NCBI GenBank assembly: GCA_907163345.1
Contig: CAJQUN010000036.1
Coordinates: 992,001-1,056,000, forward strand
Origin: Haberlea rhodopensis
Taxonomy: Eukaryota; Streptophyta; Magnoliopsida; Lamiales; Gesneriaceae
Reading direction: 5' to 3'
DNA: 64,000 bases
Shown here: in pieces, positions 22,353 to 33,507 of the stretch
Position numbering within the stretch: position 1 is the stretch's first letter
Layout of the letters: every line of letters begins with the position of its first letter
Program-made: the position numbers and the translations under genes
The notes under the pieces: generated by a model
The model's database searches: none
Told to the model about the DNA's origin: nothing
Seen by the model: the letters and a program-made list of their open reading frames with translations, nothing else

Positions 22353-22575
22353 CGAATTCTAAAATTTCACAATTTGCGATTTCGTCCCTCCTTTTTCGTG
22401 TTTGCTCAGTTTGGTCATTTTTTATCATTTTAAGCTTAATTCCTCCATTTTTATGCATTTGGACCTGGATTCCTGAAATAAACAAATATATACCAAAAAG
22501 CGAAATATTTTCCAGGAATCACTAGAAAAACACCCATAATCTTATATCAAATTAAGTGTAAAAATCACACTATCA

Positions 22576-24322
22576 GTAGTCTTTGAATTTGACTTTGAGT
22601 TATGAAGAAAAGCTGCAGATCGTCGAATTTTATGCGTTTTTAAAAAATAAATGCGATCTAGAGCTCAAATGAAAGAGTTATGCTTATTTTACTAACTGTG
22701 CACATTTTGAGTTCTGCATGTACTTGTAATGCACATGCATTAGGTATTTCGGGTTATTGACGAAAATAAGTTCCGTATTTGAAATTGAGATCAATAGAAA
22801 AGTTGTAGATCTTTGAATTCACTTCAATTTAAAAAAAAAGGGGGACTCAATTTGGACAAAATGAAGGAGTTGTGATTTTTCTACCAAAGGTGCATAGTTT
22901 GAGACCTGCATGTAGGTGAAAATACCCATGCAGTGTGTTATTCGGATTCCTGAGCATTTTTTGCTTGGAATTCTAGAAAATGTCCTGAGATAAGAGTTGT
23001 AGTTCTTCAAATTTTATGTCATGTGCCACTAGAATCACTCAATTTGAATTTAAAAACAAAAAGTAATAGCATTTTTACTAGAATTGTGCAAGCTGGAAAA
23101 CAGATTTTTAAGTGTTAGATTTTTGGTGTTCAAACTCCATTTAGATGGAAGAACCAGCTTTACCTCATAAAAGATGAAACATAGTATGTTGAGTTTTAGA
23201 ACTTTGAGAACTGGAATCTTGTTTTTTTGACGTCGTATAAAGTTAATATGATTTTTCTACAAAAATGGATCAGCTGGAAAAATGGTGAATTCCCCTGTTT
23301 TCCAGCAGATTGTTCTTGGTCATTTTACCTAGGCTAAATAAACAATTTTTAAGAAGTGTTGCACTGATAAAATGTTCATTTTTGAGTTAGATTTTAAACT
23401 AAATTAAACCCATGTAATTTGATTAAGTGTCAGGCGAGTTATGGACTGATTCCTACGGTTTGCACGAGCAAATGTAATAAGTCGGTATTGGGTCTAAATT
23501 TGAGTATTGTTTTTTTATGAGTTTAAGGCTATTATGTGACATTATACTGTATTTGGAACCGTTATGACCAGGTTATTATATTCCAAGATTGATTAACGAC
23601 ACTCGGTAGAGTTAGTTCTGGTCAGAGGTACGTAGAAAACTGGGTCTATCACGATGTGTGACGAAGACATGTGATGTTCCCGAGGTATGATTTACTTGTC
23701 ATTATGTGATTCATATGTGATGATATTACATGTTGAACTGTAGTAGTATATGTGATTATATGATACATCAACTGTATGATATGCGATTACATGATATATA
23801 TTGAACTGCATCATATGATATTACACGATACACTGAGATGCATGGACATTGGGCATATCATATTGATCTTACAGCTCCTTTGATACCGTTTGACTATGAT
23901 GAGATCTATAGTGTTATGGGGACGCTGAGCATGACGATGACAGACAATTTAGGTAGAAACTGTAGTCACGCACGTTGTCGCCGGACCTAGACACGATGGA
24001 TACTGGGCACAACACATCACAATGTGTGTGTCGCCACCCTATGCCTGAGCTTGATATTGTTGATGATCTTTCCTTTGATTCCGGGTATATCGTCACTTTG
24101 AGATTGTTACCCCTTACACGCATTGCATTCATACATGGTAATCATTGCATGTTACTTTGTCATACTATTGTGATATTACTTTTTTCTCGTACTGGGGGAA
24201 CTGACCCCCTCGGTGGGGGCTGTCATATCTTTGTTGTATGGGCATGACACGTAATACATGTAGGCATATGTCTGATGCACGTGAAGAGGCATCTAGGAGT
24301 ACCAGAGCTCAGCGAGATTGAC
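22576..24322. repeat. Unassigned repeat-like remnant with degenerate tandem units
   Basis: No coding frame supported. A motif like AAAAGTTGTAGATCTTTGAA recurs near 22609, 22796 and 22990, about 190 bp apart, each followed by an AATGAAAGAGTTATG-like block. The right part has a low-complexity TGATTATATGATAC region and ends abruptly at the chromovirus LTR. It resembles long-LTR gypsy non-coding DNA, but no LTR ends, primer site or polypurine tract are seen. Confidence 0.45.
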
Positions 24323-25000
24323 TGTGATGCCCCGAAATTAATTAATTGCAATTAAGGCATTAATTATGTTTATATGATGAATCATGTGATAATTGATTTA
24401 TGTGTTGGGTATTAAGATGTTAACATGATTTAATTGTGTTGATTATTAAATATGAGGAAGATGTGATTTTAGATGAAGTTTAGAGCATTTTGTAAAATGC
24501 TTTTAAAATACCATGTTGGAGTGTTTTATACATCATGTTAAGTTTGGGGTACAATTTTTGATTAAATTACACAACCCCTTTTATCCCCAATATACCCACC
24601 TTTTCCTACACTTTATCTCACTTTACACTTTTACACTCTAAATCCCCAAATTACTTCCAAACCCTACCATTTTACCCATTTTCGAAATCCACCAAAGAAT
24701 AAGAAGGAAAGTTCCACAAAACTTGTGTTTGTGTAATCTTTGCTAAGATTTGGAGCCTACAAGAGGTATGGGACCCTTCCTTAAGTTTTCAAGATGTTTG
24801 GTGTTGAAATGGGTTAGTTTTGATGATTTTTGTGGGTTGTTTTGGGGTATGTGTTATATATGTTTGAGGTATGATTTTTGAAGTGGGTTTTAGTGGGTTA
24901 TGATGTTATTGTTACTGTAGGGAAGTTTGGTTTTGAAAGGTATGAGGATGAGCTTGGAAAGTGCACACAAAAATGGTGAAATCGCGGCCAGTGGTTGTGG

Positions 25001-25187
25001 CGATCGATCGCTACAAAAGCAGCGATCGATCGCCGAGAGGCAGTACGCAAAAATGAGGGTAGGCGATCGATCGCCTCAAATGGCGCGATCGATCGCCAAC
25101 GTCCAGTAGCGAAATGTGCATCAGGCGATCGATCGCCTCATTTTAAGCGATCGATCGCCGCTAAGTGAAAAATCAGGCGATCGATCG
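25001..25187. repeat. Seven-palindrome CGATCGATCG array in LTR1
   Basis: Starts are 25001, 25023, 25064, 25086, 25126, 25148 and 25178, giving steps 22, 41, 22, 40, 22, 30. The flanks extend the palindrome as GGCGATCGATCGCC rather than the CTC...GAG of LTR_A. A CGAGAGGCAGTACG spacer resembles the CGAGGCAGTAAC spacer in LTR_A, in the same sense orientation. Confidence 0.93.
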
Positions 25188-25393
25188 CCACTGTTCAAAA
25201 GTAGGAAAATGATGATTTTTGTTAAATTTTTGGTATTGGGCTATTGTTTAGCTTCTAATATCAATTTGTATGGTTATGTAGAACCGTCCCAGGTACCCAC
25301 AACCTCAAGGAGATAAAGCTCTCCGATTTCTCCTTCTTTTGGAATTAAAGTACGTAATAAACGTACGAGCATCGGACGGTAAACCATACTCCT

Positions 25394-25590
25394 ATGTTTA
25401 TGATGATGATGTTTATGATGATGTTTATGATGACGATATTTATGACGATGAGTATGATGGTAATGTTTATGATGATGTTTATGATGATGATGTTTGTGAT
25501 GATGTTTATGATGATGATGTTTATGATGATGATGTTTATGATGATGTTTATGATGATGATTATGATGATGTTACGATGATGATGTTTATA
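25394..25590 (+). repeat. GATGATGTTTAT minisatellite in LTR1
   Basis: Units of 12 and 15 bp (TTTATGATGATG with or without an extra GAT) repeat about 15 times. LTR2 has one more 12-bp unit. The apparent Asp/Tyr-rich reading frame across it is a by-product of the repeat. Confidence 0.85.
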
Positions 25591-25631
25591 ATAAATAAGT
25601 TTATGATAAGGTCATACGACGTATACGATTG

Positions 25632-25817
25632 GGTAAGACGCCCATGTGGTAAGATGCCACCCCATGTATGTGAGTGGGTAAGATGCCCCTGTGGTAAGAT
25701 GCCACGCGATGTTTATGATATGGTAAGACGCCATACGATTGGGTAAGATGCCCATGTGGTAAGATGCCACACGATGGTTATGTTATGGTAAGATGCCATA
25801 CATTAGGGTAAGATGCC
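25632..25817 (+). repeat. Nine co-varying TAAGAYG hairpins in LTR1
   Basis: GGTAAGAYGCC starts at 25632, 25648, 25677, 25693, 25722, 25742, 25758, 25787 and 25807 (steps 16, 29, 16, 29, 20, 16, 29, 20). The bases outside the constant GG/CC pair change but stay complementary: TGGG/CCCA, GTGG/CCAC, TATGG/CCATA, TGTGG/CCACA, AGGG/CCCT. The array lies between the minisatellite and the 3' part of the LTR and is repeated in LTR2 at about 32335-32521. Confidence 0.88.
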
Positions 25818-26251
25818 CTTATACGTGAATGAGAATTAGGGACAACAAAAGAAGTTAAAGAAAGACCAATAAATTTTATTTAACTAAGATGTTATGCATT
25901 ACTGTATACCTTTTATATCATGTTAAGTAAATATGTATATGCTCACGATGTGTTGTCCCTGTAGGTACACTTTTGGACCGAGGGCCTAGGGTCGGGTTGA
26001 GGAGGTGAGCTAAAAGGAGCAAGATGAATATAGGTTGCAGGATTTTGATAGTCTCTACTCTAGGAGTAGTGTAAACCTATAGCTTTAACATTCATTGTTG
26101 AGAATGTAATTAAATAGCTTTTGGAAATTTTATTTTGGCCTGTAATCTTCTTAGCTCAAGCTACAACCGGAACCCTTAAGAGGTTATAAATGCATGTTTA
26201 GTCCATAATACGTGTTTAATATGATGTTAAGGTAGGAAGACCCTACATTAG

Positions 26252-26269
26252 TGGTATCAGAGCAGTGGT
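26252..26269 (+). other. Primer binding site (tRNA-iMet) of the chromovirus
   Basis: TGGTATCAGAGCAGTGGT four bases after LTR1. Identical to the LARD1 site. Confidence 0.92.
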
Positions 26270-26452
26270 TAGAGAACCCGGGAATGAGTGAAGGGTAGCC
26301 TTAGCAATAAGTTGGCTAGGTGCTTACTTGTGAACGTGTTATGTGTATATGTTACATATGAAGTATATGACTGTATGCTCACATGTTATGCCTTTCTAAC
26401 GATGTGTATATGAACTGCTTTTGGGTCTTGTTGTTAACCCTTGTGTTGCAGT

Positions 26453-27560
26453 ATGGCAGCAAACGTGGAGGTAGGTGACGCAGTGAGCGTCAATGCAAGT
26501 GCGGGACGTACGAATCCCCTACCCCCGCCAGCTTTTGATGATGAACCGTCCGAACAACAGTTGTTGCCAGGGGAGCTAAGCTTAACTCAATTTCTTGCAT
26601 ACCGACCCCCAACCTTTGAAGGAACCGAAACAGGGGAACGAGCTGAGGAGTGGTTAGAAAGAATAGAGCAAATCTTTGTGGCAGCCCCATGTGCGAAGAC
26701 AGCATGGATACGGTTAGCAGAGTTCCAATTGGCCAAGAAGGCACTAATGTGGTGGAAGACCACTGTGGTAGAGCAAGAGGCTCAAGGTCATGAAGTTAAT
26801 TGGAAAATGTTTCGAACTCGCTTCCTGAATCGTTATTTCTCGGCTGCTGCACGAAGGCTAAGGAAGATGAATTTACTCACCTCAAGCAAGGTAATATGTC
26901 AGTGTCAGATTATGCTCTTCAGTATTGCTCCTTACTCAGATATGTACCTCACATCGCCACGAGCACTCAAGCAAAGATGAGGAACTTCATGAAGGGCTTG
27001 AGGCCGGAGCTGTACGATAGGGTGATTACTTATGGCCCTACTTGTTTTGACGATGCACTCTCACGGGCTGAGCTAGCCGAACTGGGAGTGGGTGCATACC
27101 CTGATGTTGTACCACCGTCAGCACCCTCTCAGAAATCCACTCCAGATAATTTGAAGCCAAGGAGTGATCAGTTCAAGTCAAGGGGGAACACATCGGCGTC
27201 AAGGTTCAGCGGTAAGAGGCCAGACAATAGATGGAAAGGAAACCGTAGGAGTGATACCCCATCTGGAAGGGGGCAGTCTCAGGGAGACAGATCCGGGAAG
27301 GTCCAGTGCACTCTTTGTGGGCAACCACATCTGACTAAAGATTGTGTAGGATGTTATGTTTGTGGCGACAAAGGCCACTTTGCTAGGCAGTGTCCCAACA
27401 GGGGAAGTCAACAGGGTTCTGCGGGGAGGCCTGCGGAGAGGACAGCACAGCATAGACCACCATTCGTGCCGAGACAGTATGGAGGTCAGCCTATGGGGCC
27501 ACCTCAAGGGCAAGTCTACGCATTGACGAGGGAGCAGGCCACAGCGGCTCCGGAGGAGGT
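26453..27560 (+). pseudogene. Chromovirus gag, one-base frameshift
   Basis: The start ATG at 26453 (MAANVEVGD) follows the leader; the frame runs through FLAYRPPTFEGTETGERAEE, the retrotransposon gag domain. Near 26857 a single base appears lost, and the continuation is read one frame over (KEDEFTHLKQGNMSVSDYAL). Two knuckles follow: CTLCGQPHLTKDC and CYVCGDKGHFARQC (the second is a canonical CX2CX4HX4C). The protein would coat and package element RNA. The same N-terminal segment recurs at 33158-33507. Confidence 0.85.
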
Positions 27561-28908
27561 TATAGCGGGTACGTGTCTTTTATTTACGCACACTGCTTTT
27601 ATATTGATCGACACAGGTGCGTCACACTCTTTTGTGTCGACAAGTTTTGTGGAAAGGCACCACATATGCACTTCTCCGTCGCCCACGCCTCTTATAGTCT
27701 CGACCCCCGCTGGAAGAAGTATGATTACTGATCGGATCGTCTACGATGGCTTCATTTATTTTGAGGATAAAGAACTAAGGTCAGATTTGATTGTTCTGGG
27801 AATGTCAGATTTTGACTGCATTCTGGGCATTGATGTTCTGAACAGGTATCAGGCAGTTGTGAACTGCAGGCAGATGACTGTACGGTTCAAATCTGATATG
27901 GGAGTTCCATGGACGTTCTATGGGGATGGTTCTCGCTCTAAGATTCCATTGATATATGCAGTCAAGATGGCACAGTTGTTGGAACGAGGCCATACAGGAT
28001 ATCTCATATATGCCGTTGATGTTACGGAAAAGAAAGAAGAAGTAAAAGTTGAGGATGTGCCCGTAGTGGCGGAGTTCCCTGATGTCTTTCCGGAGGAGAT
28101 TCCCGGATTCCCACCGACGAGAGAGGTCGAGTTTGGGATTGAGTTATTACCGGGGACGTCTACCATTTCTCGTGCCCCTTATAGGATGGCACCAGCGGAG
28201 CTAAGGGAATTAAAGATTCAGTTGCAAGAGCTCCTTGATAAGGGCTATATACGCCCTAGCGTATCACCCTGGGGAGCACCAGTTTTATTTGTGAAGAAGA
28301 AAGATGGTTCGATGCGTTTGTGCATCGATTACAGACAACTGAACAAAGCTACAGTGAAGAATAAGTACCCACTTCCGAGGATCGATGACTTGTTTGATCA
28401 GTTGCAGGGTACGAGGCTCTACAGTAAGATCGATTTGAGGTCGGGGTACTATCAGATTCAAGTAAGGGAAGATGATGTCCAGAAGACAGCCTTCATGACT
28501 AGGTATGGGCACTATGAATTCCTAGTCATGCCTTTTGGGGTGACAAATGCCCCGGCTGTTTTCATGAGTTTGATGAACAGGGTGTTCCAGCCATACTTGG
28601 ATCAATTCGTCATAGTTTTCATTGACGATATACTCATCTACTCCCAGACCGAAGAAGATCATGTACGACACTTGAGGACAGTACTTCAGATCCTTAGGGA
28701 TCATAAGTTGTATGCAAAGCTCAGCAAGTGCGAATTCTGGCTGAGCAGTGTAGTGTTCTTGGGTCATGTTATATCTAGCAGCGGGATATCTGTGGATCCC
28801 AGGAAGATTGAAGCTGTGATGGAGTGGGCAGCACCCACCTCTGTACCCGAGATACGGAGTCCTTGGCTTAGCAGGTTATTACCGACGTTTTGTCGAGGGA
28901 TTTTCTAA
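27560..28908 (+). pseudogene. Chromovirus protease and reverse transcriptase (in frame with gag 3' part)
   Basis: The protease active site is ILIDTGASHSFV (about 27605-27640), followed by the flap-side ILGIDVLNRY. The RT begins after VAEFPDVFPEEIPGFPP. It contains LCIDYRQLNKATVKNKYPLP, YSKIDLRSGYYQI, MPFGVTNAPA and the catalytic FIDDILIYS (28618-28644, the plant gypsy form of YxDD). All catalytic aspartates are present. A small deletion at about 28858 shifts the frame shortly after EIRS and causes the stop at 28908. Confidence 0.9.
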
Positions 28909-30955
28909 GATCGCTAAGCCGCTGACACAGCTGACTCAGAAAGAAGTCCCATTGGTCCGAAGCTTGCGAGGAAAGCTTCCAAGAATTGAAACGTCGTTTG
29001 ACGACAGCGCCAGTGTTGGTGATCCCTTCTGAGAATAAGAAGTTTGCCTTGTACACGGATGCATCATTGCAAGGTTTGGGCTGTGTGTTGACGCAAGATA
29101 AGCACGTGGTGGCGTATGCTTCGAGGCAGTTGAAGCCTCATGAGACCAGATACCCAGTCCATGATCTGGAACTGGCGGCTATCATCTTCGCCTTAAAGAT
29201 TTGGCGTCATTATCTTTATGGTACGACGTTTACCATCTATACGGACCATAAGAGCCTGAAGTTCCTATTCACTCAGGCTGAGCTGAATATGCGTCAAAGA
29301 AGATGGATTGATTTGCTCAAGGATTATGACTGTGAGATTGAGTATCATCCTGGTAAAGAAAATTTGATAGCAGACGCCTTAAGTAGGAAGGTGAAGAGTA
29401 CTGCTGAAGACGCTATGTGTTTATCAGCGATGATGACTTCTTATTGCCATCTGGACTATGATTTTGATGTGGACACGTCGCCGGTGCGAGTGTCGACCTT
29501 ATTGGCCGAGCCAGACATATTTGAGGCTATCAGGAAAGCCCAGAGGTTAGATGATGAAGTTCAGAGATGGTCATCGATAGTACTTCGAGGTCAGCCAACA
29601 AAGTTTAGAGTGGCTGAAGATGATTCTTTAAGACTTGACAACCGATGGGTAGCCCCAAATGCGCCGGGATTGCGTAAAGGAATCTTAGAACGAGCTCATA
29701 GTAGCCGGTTCAGTATCCACCCCGGAGGAAGAAAGATGTATAAGGACCTGAGTGGTCAATTCCGGTGGAGACGCATGAAGCGTGATGTGATCACTTTTGT
29801 CAAGAGATGTTTGATCTGCCAACAGGTAAAGGCAGAAAGGCAGAGGCCTGTCGGTGAGCTGAAGAGCTTGGAAGTACCTAAGTGGAAGTGGGAGCATATA
29901 TCTATGGACTTCGTGACCCACTTGCCAAGAACGGCCTCTGGATTTGATGCGATCTGGGTGATCGTGGATAGGCTGACGAAGGTAGCTCACTTCATCCCTT
30001 ACAGTATGACTTTCACGTATCTAAAGATGGCCCAATTATATGTACGGGATGTAGTGAGGTTGCATGGGGTTCCAGTCTCGATCGTGTCTGACAGAGACCC
30101 AAGGTTTACTTCTCATTTCTGGGAGGGTCTCCAGACAGCTTTGGGCACCGAGGTGAGACTGAGTACAGCTTATCACCCTCAGACAGACGGCCAAACGGAG
30201 CGTACTATTCAGACGCTCGAAGATATGCTGAGGGCATGTGTTTTGGAGTTTGATACTCCATGGCAAGAGTCTATACCACTGGTAGAGTTCTCCTATAATA
30301 ACAGCTATCAGGCGAGCATTCAAATGGCCCCTTTTGAAGCTCTTTACGAACGATGATGTAGGTCACCGCTGTATTGGGAGGACTTGACGAGTAAAGCGGT
30401 CGGAGGACCGGATATGATTAAGACATGGAGGAAAAGATTAAGATGATACGCTTAAAGATGAAAGCGGCCCAAGATAGGCAAGCAGCCTACGCCAATAAGC
30501 GGCGACGGCCGCTAGAATTCCAAGTAGGAGACAAGGTTTTCTTGAAAATCTCACCTTTCAGGGGTGTGCGTTTTGGTATGCGGGGAAAGTTATCTCCGAG
30601 ATATGTCGGACCGTATGAGGTATTGCAGCGTATTGGTACATTGGCTTACCGTTTGGCTCTACCGCCGTCTTTATCTGGAATTCACGATGTCTTCCATGTT
30701 TCTATGTTGAGAAAGTATGAGCCAGACCCGTCTCATGTTTTACAGCCTACTGAGGTGCAGTTGGATTCAGATGTATCCTACGTTGAACGACCGGTCAGAA
30801 TTTTGGATCGTGAGGATCGCAGATTACGAAGTAAAGTTATACCGATGGTCAAAGTTCAGTTGGATCGTCGGGGTGTCGAGGAGGCTACGTGGGAGACGGA
30901 ACGGCATATGATGCAGCATTACCCGGAACTATTTTCTTGTATGATTTATGTTTAG
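28909..30955 (+). pseudogene. Chromovirus RNase H, integrase and chromodomain, with frame breaks
   Basis: After a second frame change near 28953 the frame 28986-30356 encodes RNase H (YTDASLQGLG at about 29053) and integrase. The integrase has the HHCC zinc region (HSSRFSIHP...CLICQQ) and the core with MDF, SDRDPRF and the Glu in NGQTER-like DGQTERTIQ. A CGA-to-TGA-type stop at about 30354 and a one-base loss near 30425 precede the tail 30425-30955. That tail has the GPYEV module and a chromodomain (YVERPVRILDRED...EATWETE...YPELF). Chromodomains steer insertion toward marked chromatin. With at least four lesions it cannot act autonomously. Confidence 0.88.
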
Positions 30956-31000
30956 TTTCTTTTTGGGTAAGTGCATGCGATTTCGAGGACGAAATCTTGT

Positions 31001-31014
31001 AAGTAGGGGAGTAA
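31001..31014 (+). other. Polypurine tract of the chromovirus
   Basis: AAGTAGGGGAGTAA immediately before LTR2, after TTTCGAGGACGAAATCTTG. The LARD2 end has the same CGAGGACGAA...GTGGGGGATAAT layout. Confidence 0.88.
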
Positions 31015-32951
31015 TGTGATGCCCCGAAATTAATTAATTGCAATTAAGGCATTAATTATGTTTATATGATGAATCATGTGATAATTGATTTATGTGTTGG
31101 GTATTAAGATGTTAACATGATTTAATTGTGTTGATTATTAAATATGAGGAAGATGTGATTTTAGATGAAGTTTAGAGCATTTTGTAAAATGCTTTTAAAA
31201 TACCATGTTGGAGTGTTTTATACATCATGTTAAGTTTGGGGTACAATTTTTGATTAAATTACACAACCCCTTTTATCCCCAATATACCCACCTTTTCCTA
31301 CACTTTATCTCACTTTACACTTTTACACTCTAAATCCCCAAATTACTTCCAAACCCTACCATTTTACCCATTTTCGAAATCCACCAAAGAAGAAGAAGGA
31401 AAGTTCCACAAAACTTGTGTTTGTGTAATCTTTGCTGAGATTTGGAGCCTACAAGAGGTATGGGACCCTTCCTTAAGTTTTCAAGATGTTTGGTGTTGAA
31501 ATGGGTTAGTTTTGATGATTTTTGTGGGTTGTTTTGGGGTATGTGTTATATATGTTTGGGGTATGATTTTTGAAGTGGGTTTTAGTGGGTTATGATGTTA
31601 TTGTTACTGTAGGGAAGTTTGGTTTTGAAAGGTATGAGGATGAGCTTGGAAAGTGCACACAAAAATGGTGAAATCGCGGCCACTGGTTGTGGCGATCGAT
31701 CGCTACAAAAGCAGCGATCGATCGCCGAGAGGCAGTACACAAAAATGAGGGTAGGCGATCGATCGCCTCAAATGGCGCGACCGATCGCCAACATCCAGTA
31801 GCGAAATGTGCATCAAGCGATCGATCGCCTCATTTTAAGCGATCGATCGCCGCTAATTGAAAAATCAGGCGATCGATCGCCACTGTTCAAAAGTAGGAAA
31901 ATGATGATTTTTGTTAAATTTTTGGTATTGGGCTATTGTTTAGCTTCTAATATCAATTTGTATGGTTATGTAGAACCGTCCCAGGTACCCACAACCTCAA
32001 GGAGATAAAGCTCTCCGATTTCTCCTTCTTTTGGAATTAAAGTACGTAATAAACGTACGAGCATCGGACGGTAAACCATACTCCTATGTTTATGATGATG
32101 ATGTTTATGATGATGTTTATGATGACGATGTTTATGACGATGAGTATGATGGTAATGTTTATGATGATGTTTATGATGATGATGTTTGTGATGATGTTTA
32201 TGATGATGATGTTTATGATGATGTTTATGATGATGATGTTTATGATGATGTTTATGATGATGATTATGATGATGTTACGATGATGATGTTTATAATAAAT
32301 AAGTTTATGATAAGGTCATACGACGTATACGATTGGGTAAGACGCCCATGTGGTAAGATGCCACCCCATGTATGTGAGTGGGTAAGATGCCCCTGTGGTA
32401 AGATGTCACGCGATGTTTATGATATGGTAAGACGCCATACGATTGGGTAAGATGCACATGTGGTAAGATGCCACACGATGGTTATGTTATGGTAAGATGC
32501 CATACATTAGGGTAAGATGCCCTTATACGTGAATGAGAATTAGGGACAACAAAAGAAGTTAAAGAAAGACCAATAAATTTTACTTAACTAAGATGTTATG
32601 CATTACTGTATACCTTTTATATCATGTTAAGTAAATATGTATATGCTCACGATGTGTTGTCCTTGTAGGTACACTTTTGGACCGAGGGCCTAGGGTCGGG
32701 TTGAGGACGTGAGCTAAAAGGAGCAAGATGAATATAGGATGCAGGATTTTGATAGTCTCTACTCTAGGAGTAGTGTAAACCTATAGCTTTAACATTCATT
32801 GTTGAGAATGTAATTAAATAGCTTTTGGAAATTTTATTTTGGCCTGTAATCTTCTTAGCTCAAGCTACAACCGGAACCCTTAAGAGGTTATAAATGCATG
32901 TTTAGTCCATAATACGTGTTTAGTATGATGTTAAGGTAGGAAGACCCTACA
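31015..32951 (+). repeat. LTR2 of the chromovirus (1937 bp)
   Basis: Near-identical to LTR1. Palindromes run from 31693 to 31879 with the same 22/41 rhythm; one has become CGACCGATCG. The hairpin array (about 32335-32521) is retained, with a substitution in one right arm (GTGGTAAGATGTCAC). One extra 12-bp minisatellite unit accounts for the length difference. Confidence 0.88.
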
Positions 32952-32955
32952 TTAG

Positions 32956-32973
32956 TGGTATCAGAGCAGTGGT
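32956..32973 (+). other. Second primer binding site, after LTR2
   Basis: TGGTATCAGAGCAGTGGT follows LTR2 just as it follows LTR1. A 3' LTR should not be followed by a primer site, so LTR2 doubles as the 5' LTR of a second, truncated unit. Confidence 0.9.
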
Positions 32974-33157
32974 TAGAGAACCCGGGAATGAGTGAATGGT
33001 AGCCTTAGCAATAAGTTGGCTAGGTGCTTACTTGTGAACGTGTTATGTGTATATGTTACATATGAAGTATATGACTGTTATGCTCACATGTTATGCCTTT
33101 CTAACGATGTGTATATGAACTGCTTTTGGGTCTTGTTGTTAACCCTTGTGTTGCAGT

Positions 33158-33507
33158 ATGGCAGCAAACGCGGAGGTAGGTGACGCAGTGAGCGTCAATG
33201 CAAGTGCGGGACGTACGAATCCCCTACCCCCGCCAGCTTTTGATGATGAACCGTCCGAACAACAGTTGTTGCCAGGGGAGCTAAGCTTAACTCAATTTCT
33301 TGCATACCGACCCCCAACCTTTGAAGGAACCGAAACAGGGGAACGAGCTGAGGAGTGGTTAGAAAGAATAGAGCAAATCTTTGTGGCAGCCCCATGTGCG
33401 AAGACAGCATGGATACGGTTAGCAGAGTTCCAATTGGCCAAGAAGGCACTAATGTGGTGGAAGACCACTGTGGTAGAGCAAGAGGCTCAAGGTAATGAAG
33501 TTAATTA
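33158..33507 (+). pseudogene. Truncated second copy of chromovirus gag
   Basis: About 116 codons identical or nearly so to the gag start at 26453 (MAANAEVGDAV...). It stops where GTTAATT joins unrelated DNA. It has no knuckle, no downstream pol and no third LTR in the window. Confidence 0.85.

Larger units (their letters stand above)
17346..22575 (-). mobile_element. Ele3: pol-deleted Tat/Athila-like element, 3' end missing
   Basis: On the minus strand: LTR_D (22575 to 20575), a primer site, gag, protease, then a jump to the integrase C-terminus, a short post-pol spacer and about 460 bp of 3' untranslated region cut at 17346 by LTR_B of Ele2. RT, RNase H and the integrase core are missing; the join is at about 18385-18400. 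The remaining 3' end would lie left of the inserted elements, outside the window. Confidence 0.78.
20575..22575 (-). repeat. LTR_D (5' LTR of Ele3, about 2.0 kb)
   Basis: Minus-strand TGATAGTG...TGATCA. It shares the conserved end block (GTGCA...GTCGAACCCACGAGGAC near 20625-20690) with LTR_B and LTR_C but is longer because of an internal duplication. A block starting with CTTAATTAAAATTG occurs at about 21230 and again at about 21786. TATA-like ATATATGG is present twice, near 21648 and 22115 on the minus strand. Confidence 0.75.
24323..26247 (+). repeat. LTR1 of the chromovirus (1925 bp)
   Basis: TGTGATGCCCC...GACCCTACA. It differs from LTR2 by scattered substitutions and one 12-bp unit in the TGATGATGTTTA tract. 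It contains the palindrome array, the trinucleotide-like tract and the TAAGATG hairpin array in that order. A TATATAT candidate TATA box lies near 24853. The left flank ATTGAC contains the likely target-site end; the partner on the right is lost. Confidence 0.88.
24323..33507 (+). mobile_element. Tekay/Del-like chromovirus in tandem form: LTR-internal-LTR-partial internal
   Basis: Two near-identical LTRs (24323-26247 and 31015-32951) bracket a 4.77-kb internal region. The second LTR is itself followed by a primer site and about 550 bp of a second internal region ending at 33507, where homology stops abruptly. Domain order (gag, protease, RT, RNase H, integrase, chromodomain) and the iMet primer site identify a Ty3/gypsy chromovirus. 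The tail motif ILDRED...EATWETE...YPELF fits the Tekay/Del clade. The structure suggests unequal recombination or insertion followed by truncation. Confidence 0.85.

Noticed and set aside
25339..25746. Asp/Tyr-rich 135-codon frame (and its twin at 32031-32450)
   Set aside because: Produced by the GATGATGTTTAT minisatellite and hairpin repeats inside the LTR; no start context or domain.
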